Assembly (NCBI GenBank): GCA_964396895.1 | Contig: CAYNGJ010000004.1 | Location: forward strand, 1 to 64,000 | From: UBA2334 sp964396895 | GTDB taxonomy: Bacteria; Pseudomonadota; Gammaproteobacteria; Burkholderiales; Burkholderiaceae_C | Direction of reading: 5' to 3' | Length of the DNA: 64,000 nucleotides | In this document: piece after piece, positions 57,442-64,000 of the stretch | Numbering within the stretch: position 1 is the stretch's first letter | How the letters are laid out: the number at the start of each line of letters is the position of its first letter | Notes under the pieces: generated by a model | The model's database searches: none | Seen by the model: only the letters and a program-made list of their open reading frames with translations | What the model was told of the DNA's origin: nothing | Program-made: the position numbers and the translations under genes

Positions 57442-57514
57442 GCGCGAACTGGCCGAACAAGCCTTTGCCACCCCCACAAGGGCATCCATGCACAAAGTGG
57501 TGATGGCCGGATGA
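57305..57514 (+). CDS. Small hypothetical protein overlapping the phosphoribosyltransferase gene
   Basis: A 69-residue open frame beginning inside the phosphoribosyltransferase gene (137-base overlap, different frame) and ending 73 bases after it. The second half, LTPSEIELLLQSKRELAEQA, reads like a real helix rather than antisense noise and lies largely beyond the overlap. No domain recognised. It may be translated by coupling. Alternatively the real protein starts later or the frame is chance; confidence is low. Confidence 0.35.
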   Translation: MEQNLNAGGWSDLLTPSTRLLNQKLGTSPELRRLTPSEIELLLQSKRELAEQAFATPTRASMHKVVMAG

Positions 57515-57633
57515 ACACGGCAACACCTGCCCAGATTTGAACGAGTGCAGCCGACATGAACCTCGCCAGCGATGGCTCACCGACGTCCTGAGTCCGCAGT
57601 GTCAGCCAGGTTGCCAGCGCGTCCCTCTGCCCC

Positions 57634-58734
57634 TCACACCAACAACGGCGGCTCCTGCATGGCCTCGGTTTGTTCTTCCAGCTGGTGCACCTGGCCGGCC
57701 CAGTAGTCGCTGCTGCCAAACCACGGGAAGTTGATGGGAAAGGTGGGGTCTGCCCAGCGGCGGGCCAGCCAGGCGCTGTAGTGAATTTGCCGCAGCGTGC
57801 GCAGTGGCTCAATCAGCACCAGCTCGCGCCGGTCAAACGGGCGGAACTGTTCGTAGCCGTCGAGCAGGGCACTCAGGGCCACGGTCTGTTGCGCCCGGTC
57901 GCCGCTGAGCAGCATCCACAGGTCTTGCACGGCGGGGCCGGTGCGGGCGTCGTCCAGGTCCACAAAGTGGGGGCCGCCGCCGGGCCGCTCGGTGGGCGTC
58001 CAGAGGATGTTGCCGGGGTGGCAGTCGCCGTGCAGGCGCAGGGTGGTCAGGTGGGGGCTGGGTTGGGCACTGTCGCAGGTATCCCACTCATTTTTTAAGT
58101 CAAATTGTGCTTTTTCGCTTGTTTTGCATGGATAGTTTGCTATGCCTGGTGCCACGGTGTTCAATACGTTCAGGGCCTGTGCCAGGGCTTTTTCCCAGCG
58201 GGACTGCATGTCCAGCGGCACCATCTGGTGGCCCAGCAGCCAGTCGCGCGAGTCCAGGGCAAATGTCTGGGTGGTCAAGGCAGGGCGGTGTACGAAGGGC
58301 CGCTGCTCGCCCACGGCGTGGATGCGGGCAATGAAGCGGCCCACCCATTCCAACACCTCAAAGTCGTCCAGCTCGGGGCGGCGGCCGCCTTTGCTGGGGC
58401 TGACCGAGAAGCTGAACGGGCCAAAGTGGTGCAGCGTCAGCCCATTGAGCGCAAGAGGGGCGACCACGGGCACGTCGGCGGCGGCCAGCTCGGCGGCAAA
58501 GGCGTGTTCTTCGGCAATTTGCTCGGTGCTCCAGCGCTCGGGCCGGTAAAACTTCAGCACCACCGTGCGGTGACCCTGTACGGCTTCGTCCAGGTGGACC
58601 TGGTACACCCGGTTTTCGTAGGAGCTCAGCGCCATCAGGCGGCCGTCGCCACACAGGCCGACGCTGTCCAGGGCATCAAGCACGAACTCGGGGGTCAGGG
58701 TTTGGAAGGCGTGGGTGGGTGTGTCGGTTTGCAT
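57634..58734 (-). CDS. srkA: Stress response serine/threonine protein kinase SrkA (YihE/RdoA)
   Basis: A 366-residue APH-like kinase. In E. coli SrkA counters MazF toxicity and envelope stress. Landmarks: LSSYENRVYQVHLDE (nucleotide loop), VVLKFYRPERWS with the lysine, EEHAFAAELA, the catalytic LRLHGDCHPGNILW (HGDxHxxN) and VDLDDARTGPAVQDLWMLLSGD. Residues of about 197-215, just before the catalytic loop, are encoded by an AT-rich element (58090-58145) read in frame, which adds a Lys/Asn-rich stretch not expected in this position. The start ATG at 58734 gives MQTDTPTHAF. Convergent with the PRTase region, divergent from the K+ channel gene. Confidence 0.93.
   Translation of the reverse strand: MQTDTPTHAFQTLTPEFVLDALDSVGLCGDGRLMALSSYENRVYQVHLDEAVQGHRTVVLKFYRPERWSTEQIAEEHAFAAELAAADVPVVAPLALNGLTLHHFGPFSFSVSPSKGGRRPELDDFEVLEWVGRFIARIHAVGEQRPFVHRPALTTQTFALDSRDWLLGHQMVPLDMQSRWEKALAQALNVLNTVAPGIANYPCKTSEKAQFDLKNEWDTCDSAQPSPHLTTLRLHGDCHPGNILWTPTERPGGGPHFVDLDDARTGPAVQDLWMLLSGDRAQQTVALSALLDGYEQFRPFDRRELVLIEPLRTLRQIHYSAWLARRWADPTFPINFPWFGSSDYWAGQVHQLEEQTEAMQEPPLLV
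58090..58145 (+). repeat. AT-rich element, second type (inside srkA)
   Basis: About 56 AT-rich bases inside the GC-rich srkA gene: TTTTTTAAGTCAAATTGTG, CGCTTGT, GCATGGATAGTTTGCTATG. The pieces CGCTTGT, TGGAT and TTTGCTAT occur in the same order in the element at 43671. It is translated in frame as part of SrkA. Confidence 0.45.
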
Positions 58735-58788
58735 GGTCCCATTGTCGGGGTGGACGTCGGGGTGGGCTCATGCCTGAAAATCGCCCTC

Positions 58789-59229
58789 ATGACTCAGGCA
58801 CCTTCTTCCAAGCGGCGGCTTCACATCATTCGGCGTGGGCTGCTGTACTCGCTGGCGCTGGCACTGTGCATTTTGTGGCTGGGCGGCGTTGGCTTTTGGT
58901 GGCTGGAGCCCAAGGTGCGCAGCCTGAGCGATGGTTTGTGGCTGGCGTTTACGACCGCAGCCACGGTGGGGTATGGCGATTTGGTGCCCACCACGCTGGC
59001 TTCGCGCAGCTTTTCGGTGGTGGTGGTGCTGCTGGGGCTGGCGGTGCTGTCGCTGGTAACTGCCTCGCTCGCAGCCATTTTTATCGAGCGTGAGGTGGAG
59101 GAGGAGGAGCGGCAAATCGAGCGGGATTTGCGCCGCGACATCATGCAGCTGCGCAATGAGTTGCACCTGTTGCGCCAGGAGTTGCGAGAGGCGCTGGCCC
59201 CCCAAACCGACCTCCCCCGTGACCTATGA
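58789..59229 (+). CDS. Two-helix potassium channel subunit
   Basis: A 146-residue ion-transport-2 type channel. Helix 1 is around residues 18-40 (LLYSLALALCILWLGGVGFWWLE), the pore helix and selectivity filter read FTTAATVGYGDLVPTT (TVGYGD), and helix 2 is SFSVVVVLLGLAVLSLVTASLAAIF. A charged coiled coil (EREVEEEERQIERDLRRDIMQLRNELHLLRQEL) follows and likely assembles the tetramer. No RCK domain is fused. The ATG at 58789 was chosen; the frame upstream runs antisense through srkA and is not credible. It is followed 12 bases later by a methyltransferase gene. Confidence 0.9.
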   Translation: MTQAPSSKRRLHIIRRGLLYSLALALCILWLGGVGFWWLEPKVRSLSDGLWLAFTTAATVGYGDLVPTTLASRSFSVVVVLLGLAVLSLVTASLAAIFIEREVEEEERQIERDLRRDIMQLRNELHLLRQELREALAPQTDLPRDL

Positions 59230-59241
59230 TGGACCGAACCC

Positions 59242-60237
59242 ATGCAGCCCATGACCACCTCTGACCCCCGCCTACCCCAAGCGCCCCGCCCGCCTGAAGC
59301 CGCCCGCCCATCCAAGTCCCCCGGGGCCCAGCGTGCGGGCAAAGCAGGCCAACCGCGCCAGCTCCAGCCTGGCCGGGCTTCCAGCCATGGCGTTGCAGCC
59401 AGCCAGGGCTTGCAGCCAGTGGCTGGGCTGGAGCTGCACCCCGGCCAGTCGGTGGAGCTGCTCAAGGAGCTGCACATCCTCACCCGAGAGGGCAAGCTCA
59501 ACCAGGACAGCCGCCGCAAGTTGAAGCAGGTCAACCACCTATTGCAGTTCATCGAGCCGCTGTTGCAGCAGGTGCTGGACGAACGCGGCGACGTGACGCT
59601 GGCCGACCACGGCGCGGGCAAGTCCTACCTGGGCTTCATGCTGTACGACCGGTTTTTCAGCCAGCGCAGCGTGGGCCAGGTGTTTGGCATCGAAACCCGC
59701 ACCGAGCTGGTGGCCAAGTCCCAGCAACTGGCGCAGCGTTTGGGGTTTGGGCGCATGCATTTTTTGCCGCTGAGTGTGCAAGCCAGCATGACCAGTGCCG
59801 CGTTGCCTGCCCACATCGACGTGGTGACTGCCTTGCATGCCTGCGACACCGCCACCGACGATGCCATTGCCTTTGGCCTGGCCAAACAGGCACGCCACCT
59901 GGTGCTGGTGCCGTGTTGTCAGGCCGAGGTGGCGGGTGTGTTGCGCAAACACAAGGCACTCAATCTGGCCAAAAATCCCTTGAGTGAAATCTGGCGCCAC
60001 CCGCTGCACACCCGTGAATTCGGCAGTCAGATCACCAACGTGCTGCGCTGCCTGCAACTGGAGGCGCACGGCTACAGCGTCACTGTGACCGAGCTGGTGG
60101 GCTGGGAGCACTCCATGAAAAACGAGCTGATCCTGGCCAGCAAGGTGGGCCGCGGCAAGCGCAGCGCGCAGGAGCGGTTGGCCCAGGTGCTGCAAGAGCT
60201 GGGCCTGGAAGAACTGACCCGGCGCTTTGGCATCTGA
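59242..60237 (+). CDS. SAM-dependent methyltransferase (methyltransferase domain 32 type)
   Basis: A 331-residue protein. About 65 residues of Pro/Ala/Gln-rich sequence precede the folded part. SAM motif I is TLADHGAGKSYLGFMLYD, later motifs include VFGIETRTELVAKSQQLAQRLGF and HIDVVTALHACDTATDDAIAFGL, then LVLVPCCQAEV. These fit the family of proteins whose members methylate small molecules or RNA; the substrate is unknown. The Cys pair in PCC is typical of the family. It is followed 6 bases later by the antiporter gene in the same direction and 12 bases after the K+ channel gene, suggesting a common transcript. Confidence 0.82.
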   Translation: MQPMTTSDPRLPQAPRPPEAARPSKSPGAQRAGKAGQPRQLQPGRASSHGVAASQGLQPVAGLELHPGQSVELLKELHILTREGKLNQDSRRKLKQVNHLLQFIEPLLQQVLDERGDVTLADHGAGKSYLGFMLYDRFFSQRSVGQVFGIETRTELVAKSQQLAQRLGFGRMHFLPLSVQASMTSAALPAHIDVVTALHACDTATDDAIAFGLAKQARHLVLVPCCQAEVAGVLRKHKALNLAKNPLSEIWRHPLHTREFGSQITNVLRCLQLEAHGYSVTVTELVGWEHSMKNELILASKVGRGKRSAQERLAQVLQELGLEELTRRFGI

Positions 60238-60243
60238 CACCGC

Positions 60244-61443
60244 ATGACCACCACCGACCTGTCATTTTTGTTGCAAAGCATCGCCTGGCCGCTGGTGCTG
60301 CTGGTGGCGTGGTTGCTGGCTGACATGCTGTACCAGCGCTGGCACCTGCCGCGTGTGACGAGCTACGTGGCTGTGGGCATGCTGGCTGGCGCCGTGAATT
60401 TGCCGGGGCTGACCACCGACATATCGGGCCTGCCATTTATGGCCACGGTGGCGCTGTCGCTGGTGCTGTTTGAGTTGGGTTACCGCATCAACCTGCGCTG
60501 GTTTCTGGCCAACCCCTGGGTGCTGCTGGCGGGGTTGCTGGAGTCGGGGCTGACCTTTGGGCTGGTGTTTGTCGCCACAGGGTGGTGGCCGGAGTTGGGC
60601 CTGCATGTGCGCCTGGCGATTGCCTCGCTGGCCATGGCCAGTTCGCCCGCAGGCATTCTGCGGGTGGTGCACGAGTTGCGCAGCGCGGGGCAGGTGACCG
60701 AGCGGGTCATGCACCTCACCGCCATCAACTGCCTGTTGTCGGTGTTGGCCCTCAAAGGGGTGATGGGGGCTTACGCGCTCAACCTCTCGGGTAACCTGGC
60801 GCAGGCGGCGTTTGGCAGCGTCCACGTGCTGTTCACGTCCATTGCCGCCGGTGTGCTGTTGGGTTTTTTGCTGCCCAAACTGCTCAAAGGGCGGTTGGCG
60901 GGGTCGGCCGACGGGGCCACCGTGGTGTTTGTGCTGGCCGTCATTTTGCTGACCACCGCAGCCCACGGGCTGCGGCTGTCGCCACTGCTGGCCGCGCTGA
61001 CGTTTGGCATTGTGGCGCGTGAGCGGCGGGTTCACCTGACGCACAACCAGCGGAACTTTGGCACCGCCGGTGACTTGCTGGGGGTGTTTCTGTTTGTGTA
61101 CATCGCCGCGTTGCTGGAGTGGTCGGACGTGCTCAGCGGGTTGCTCCTGGGCCTGGTGCTGGTGCTGGTGCGTGGTCTGGCCAAGGTGGCGGTGAACATG
61201 GCGCTGGCCCGGGTCAGTGGCATCACCACGCGCAAGGGCGTCATGACGGGGCTGGCCCTCAGCCCCATGGCCTCGTTTGTGGTGCTACTGGTCGGTCAGA
61301 CCGAATGGGTGGGCTTTGACCTGGCCGGTGAAACCCTGGCTGCCATGGCCGGCATGGTCCTGTTCCTGGAGCTGCTGGGCCCGGTGATCACCCAGCGCGC
61401 GCTGATGGCCGCCCGCGAAACCCACGTGGCCCAAGACAGCTGA
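60244..61443 (+). CDS. Cation:proton antiporter (CPA2/KefB-like membrane domain)
   Basis: A 399-residue membrane protein with about eleven or twelve hydrophobic segments. Helix features of the Na+/H+ exchanger family are present: LADMLYQRWHLPRVTSYVAVGMLAGAVNLPG near the start, ALSLVLFELGYRINLRWF with acid residues, and LAMASSPAGILRVVHELRSAG. No TrkA-N domain is fused, so it differs from KefB/C. It may exchange Na+ or K+ for protons, possibly with the K+ channel encoded two genes upstream. The ATG at 60244 follows the methyltransferase stop by 6 bases. Confidence 0.87.
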   Translation: MTTTDLSFLLQSIAWPLVLLVAWLLADMLYQRWHLPRVTSYVAVGMLAGAVNLPGLTTDISGLPFMATVALSLVLFELGYRINLRWFLANPWVLLAGLLESGLTFGLVFVATGWWPELGLHVRLAIASLAMASSPAGILRVVHELRSAGQVTERVMHLTAINCLLSVLALKGVMGAYALNLSGNLAQAAFGSVHVLFTSIAAGVLLGFLLPKLLKGRLAGSADGATVVFVLAVILLTTAAHGLRLSPLLAALTFGIVARERRVHLTHNQRNFGTAGDLLGVFLFVYIAALLEWSDVLSGLLLGLVLVLVRGLAKVAVNMALARVSGITTRKGVMTGLALSPMASFVVLLVGQTEWVGFDLAGETLAAMAGMVLFLELLGPVITQRALMAARETHVAQDS

Positions 61444-61460
61444 ACGGGGAAGCACTGCGC

Positions 61461-62579
61461 ATGCCTTTGGAAACCTTCAAAACTTCCGAATCGCTCACCA
61501 TGGGCGTGGAGCTGGAATGGCAGCTGGTCAACGCCTACGACTTTGACCTGTGCAGCAGCGCCGACGATTTGCTGGAGTTGCTGGGGCGCAAGATCTTTCC
61601 GGGGGTGGTGACGCCCGAAATGACCCAGAGCATGATCGAGGTGGCCACGGGGGTCCACACCCACCACGGCCCCATGCTGGCGCAGTTGTTGGACATTCGT
61701 CGCACGGTGGTGGACGCGTGCGACCGCCTCAACATCGACCTGGCCGGTGGCGGCACCCACCCGTTCCAGCGCTGGTTTGAGCAGCGCATTTTTGCCAAGC
61801 AGCGGTTTAAGGAACTGTCTGGCCTGTACGGCTACTTGGCCAAGCAGTTCACGGTGTTTGGGCAGCACGTGCACATTGGGTGCGCCAGCGCGGACGAGGC
61901 CCTGTTTTTGCTGCACTCGCTCAACCGCTACGTGCCCCATTTCATTGCGCTGAGTGCCTCGTCGCCCTATTTGCAGGGGGTGGACACACTGTTTGACTCG
62001 TCGCGCCTGAACTCGGTGTTTGCCTTCCCGCTCAGTGGGCGTGCCCCGTTCACCCTGAGCTGGGACGACTTTGCCAGCAACTACTTCACCAAGATGGAGT
62101 CCACCGGGGTGGTCAAGTCCATGAAAGACTTTTACTGGGACATCCGCCCCAAGCCCGAGTACGGCACCATCGAGCTGCGGGTGTGTGACACCCCCCTGAC
62201 GGTGCAGCGCGCCGCCTCGTTGGCCTGCTACCTGCAGGCCCTGTGCCGCCACCTGCTGGAGCGCCGCGAGCCCATGCCCGAGGAGGACGATTACCTCGTC
62301 TACAACTACAACCGCTTCCAGGCCTGCCGGTTTGGCATGGACGGCATGATGGTCAACCCCAAAACCCGTGAGCAAATCAGCATCCGCGAAGACGTGTTGA
62401 CCACCTTGCGCGTGTTGCAGCCCCACATGGTGGCGCTGGAGTCGCTGCCCGCGGGGGACGACATCGAACGTGTGGCCAGCACCGGCGGCAACGACGCCAG
62501 TTGGCTGCGCGAACGCTTCACCGAATTTGGCAGCGTGCAGGGTGTGGTGCGCTCGGCGGTGGACGCGCTGCGGGACTGA
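61461..62579 (+). CDS. YbdK-type carboxylate-amine ligase (glutamate-cysteine ligase family 2)
   Basis: A 372-residue ATP-dependent ligase of the GCS2 family. Landmarks: TMGVELEWQLVNAYDFDL (start of the ligase domain), QSMIEVATGVHTHHG (metal and ATP residues), GGTHPFQRW, VFGQHVHIGCAS, and DIRPKPEYGTIELRVCDTPLT. E. coli YbdK has weak gamma-glutamyl-cysteine activity; the physiological substrate is unknown. The ATG follows the antiporter stop by 17 bases, so it is probably the last gene of that transcript. Confidence 0.92.
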   Translation: MPLETFKTSESLTMGVELEWQLVNAYDFDLCSSADDLLELLGRKIFPGVVTPEMTQSMIEVATGVHTHHGPMLAQLLDIRRTVVDACDRLNIDLAGGGTHPFQRWFEQRIFAKQRFKELSGLYGYLAKQFTVFGQHVHIGCASADEALFLLHSLNRYVPHFIALSASSPYLQGVDTLFDSSRLNSVFAFPLSGRAPFTLSWDDFASNYFTKMESTGVVKSMKDFYWDIRPKPEYGTIELRVCDTPLTVQRAASLACYLQALCRHLLERREPMPEEDDYLVYNYNRFQACRFGMDGMMVNPKTREQISIREDVLTTLRVLQPHMVALESLPAGDDIERVASTGGNDASWLRERFTEFGSVQGVVRSAVDALRD

Positions 62580-62623
62580 TCACCGGCCCCCTGGCGACAG
62601 CGGGAAGAGGTGCAGGGCCAGGC

Positions 62624-63460
62624 TCAGCCCGCAAAGCGCTTGCGCGTCAGCGCCAGCGCCACCCAAAACCCCACACCGGCATAGCCCACCAGCACCCCCA
62701 GGTGCAGCAACGGGGTGGTGGGCCACTGGTCCAAAAACAGCGGGCGCACCAGGGCCACGGCGTGCGTCAGCGGCAAGGCCTGCGACAGCACCTGCACGGC
62801 GGCGGGCAACTGGCCCAGCGGGAAGAACACCCCACTCAAAAACATGGTGGGCGTGAGAAACAGCGTGAAGTAATAGGTGAAAAAGTCGTAACCCTTGGCC
62901 AGCGCGTTGAAGACCAGCGCCAGGCTGGCAAACGTGACCCCCACCAACGCCAGCACGGGCACTGCCAGCAGCAGCTTGGGGCTGTGGCTGATGCCCAGGG
63001 CCAGCATCACCCCCAGGATGGCCAGAATGGTGAACACCGCCTTGAAGGCGGCCCACAGCATTTCGGCCAGCACCACGTCGTCCAGACGCACGGGGGCGTT
63101 CAGGATGCCGTCCCAGGTTTTTTGCACGTGCATGCGCGAAAAGGCCGAGTACAGCGCCTCAAAGCTGGCCGCGTTCATGGCGCTCATGCAAATGCTGCCG
63201 CTGGCCAGGAACAGGATGTAGGGCACCTTGTCCTCCCCCAGACTGACCTGGCCCACCAGCGCGCCCAGGCCGTAGCCAAAGGCGACCAGCCACATCAGTG
63301 GCTCGGCGATGTTGCCCACCAGGCTGGGAATGGCCAGCTTGCGCCACACCAGCAGGTTGCGCTGAAACACCGGCCACCAGCGCATGGACAGCTGTGGCGC
63401 ACGCCACACGCAAGGGGCTGAGCCGTTCAGCGGTGGAGGGGGCAGGGGCGTGGTGGTCAT
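62624..63460 (-). CDS. ABC-2 type transporter permease (NodJ-like)
   Basis: A 278-residue permease with about six hydrophobic segments. The cytoplasmic start RAPQLSMRWWPVFQRNLLVWRKLAIPSLVGNIAEPLMWLVAFGYGLG, the ASFEALYSAFSRMHVQKTWDGILNAPVRL loop and the TYYFTLFLTPTMFLSGVFFPLGQLP segment are typical of NodJ/ABC-2 exporters. The partner ATPase (NodI-like) is not in view; it could lie outside the window or elsewhere. The ATG at 63460 gives MTTTPLPPPPLNG. It is divergent from purT with 69 bases between start codons. Confidence 0.88.
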   Translation of the reverse strand: MTTTPLPPPPLNGSAPCVWRAPQLSMRWWPVFQRNLLVWRKLAIPSLVGNIAEPLMWLVAFGYGLGALVGQVSLGEDKVPYILFLASGSICMSAMNAASFEALYSAFSRMHVQKTWDGILNAPVRLDDVVLAEMLWAAFKAVFTILAILGVMLALGISHSPKLLLAVPVLALVGVTFASLALVFNALAKGYDFFTYYFTLFLTPTMFLSGVFFPLGQLPAAVQVLSQALPLTHAVALVRPLFLDQWPTTPLLHLGVLVGYAGVGFWVALALTRKRFAG

Positions 63461-63529
63461 GGCCGCATTGTGCGCAATTCCGGCTGATTTACAGTGACAC
63501 CCATTTGCTTGAACCCTCGAAGGATCCCC

Positions 63530-64000
63530 ATGACCACCCTTGGTACCCCCCTGTCCGCCCACGCCACCAAAGTCATGCTGCTCGGTTCGGGCGAGCTGGG
63601 CAAAGAGGTGCTGATGGCCCTGCAACGCCTGGGCGTGGAAACCACCGCCGTGGACCGCTACGACCACGCCCCCGGCCAGCAGGTGGCGCACCACAGCCGC
63701 ACCATCACCATGAGCGACCCGGCACAGCTGAAAGCCCTGATCGAGGCCGAGCGCCCCCACCTGGTGGTGCCCGAGATCGAGGCCATTGCCACCCCCATGC
63801 TCGAAGAACTGGAGGCCGCCGGGGTGGTGAAGGTGGTGCCCACCGCCCGAGCCGCCCGCCTGACCATGGACCGCGAAGGCATCCGCCGACTGGCCGCCGA
63901 AACGCTCAAGCTGCCCACCAGCCCCTATGTGTTTTGCGATTCGCTGGCCGAGTTGCAGGCGGCCATTGACGGCGTGGGGGCGCAGCCCGGCATTGGCTAC
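63530..64000 (+). CDS. purT: Formate-dependent phosphoribosylglycinamide formyltransferase PurT, N-terminal part (partial)
   Basis: The first 157 codons of PurT, which makes formyl-GAR from GAR, formate and ATP in purine synthesis. The preATP-grasp domain is visible: KVMLLGSGELGKEVLMALQRLG, ETTAVDRYDHAPGQQVAHHS, the LIEAERPHLVVPEIEAIAT segment and GVVKVVPTARAARLTMDREGIRRLAAETL, followed by LPTSPYVFCDS at the start of the ATP-grasp domain. The ATG has AAGGATC upstream. The gene runs out of the window at base 64000. Confidence 0.96.
   Translation, partial: MTTLGTPLSAHATKVMLLGSGELGKEVLMALQRLGVETTAVDRYDHAPGQQVAHHSRTITMSDPAQLKALIEAERPHLVVPEIEAIATPMLEELEAAGVVKVVPTARAARLTMDREGIRRLAAETLKLPTSPYVFCDSLAELQAAIDGVGAQPGIGY

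Noticed and set aside
3364..58145. CRISPR array suggested by repeated AT-rich elements
   Set aside because: The copies are kilobases apart, in both orientations and imperfect; there are no regular spacers and no cas genes.

Overview
The window is a gene-dense, high-GC chromosomal segment. It suggests a betaproteobacterium of the order Burkholderiales, most likely family Comamonadaceae. Reasons: the proteins (Bug-type tricarboxylate binding protein, DUF3108, DUF3429, DUF1839, SHP-type cytochrome, DUF5666) are typical of that group; neighbouring genes often overlap by 1-4 bases; and short AT-rich interspersed elements of a kind I associate with Comamonadaceae genomes recur between and inside genes. 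No rRNA, CRISPR array, transposase or integrase was seen. One tRNA gene (Met, CAT) is present.

Layout. 1-13.9 kb is mostly housekeeping: the end of ffh, a CbiM-like membrane protein, miaB with an overlapping methyltransferase, tRNA-Met, a membrane diguanylate cyclase, enoyl-CoA hydratase, an operon-like run (UbiH-family hydroxylase, dsbC, DUF3429, M61 peptidase, DUF3108) and a YcgR-type PilZ protein. 14.0-24.6 kb is a catabolic/uptake operon: AMP-forming acyl-CoA synthetase, a branched-chain-type ABC transporter (livGHMKF order), a PaaK-like CoA ligase and a Bug-type binding protein, with a divergent Crp/Fnr regulator. 24.8-28.7 kb is an overlapping trio (DUF4394 lipoprotein, cupredoxin-like protein, GGDEF-EAL protein), followed by rluF. 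29.9-33.1 kb holds an RsbQ-like hydrolase, a PAS-GGDEF protein and a second hydrolase in one overlapping operon. htpG follows with a clear sigma-32-type promoter and a strong terminator.

35.9-43.5 kb is the most unusual block. A stand-alone acyl carrier protein, an acyl-CoA-dehydrogenase-like flavoprotein, an amino acid:carrier protein ligase, a DUF1839 protein, a GH2 glycosidase-like protein and a tandem alpha/beta hydrolase lie on one strand with tight spacing. Together they look like an uncharacterised pathway that charges an amino acid on a carrier protein, oxidises it and transfers it to an acceptor, possibly a sugar. ilvD lies upstream with its own terminator.

45.8-56.4 kb is a redox/envelope block: two-component system, PepSY protein, ferric-reductase-like flavocytochrome, FAD reductase, SHP cytochrome, diheme cytochrome c, cytochrome b561, rubredoxin (only 54 residues), CDF exporter, Crp-like protein and a DUF5666 lipoprotein. 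Three intergenic regions here share a dyad-symmetric array of four half-sites at exact 11-bp steps, indicating a common regulator and a local regulon. 56.4-57.6 kb is less ordered, with a possible foreign phosphoribosyltransferase and a small overlapping ORF. 57.6-64.0 kb returns to core genes: srkA, a K+ channel, a methyltransferase, a cation/proton antiporter, a YbdK-type carboxylate-amine ligase, an ABC-2 permease and the start of purT.
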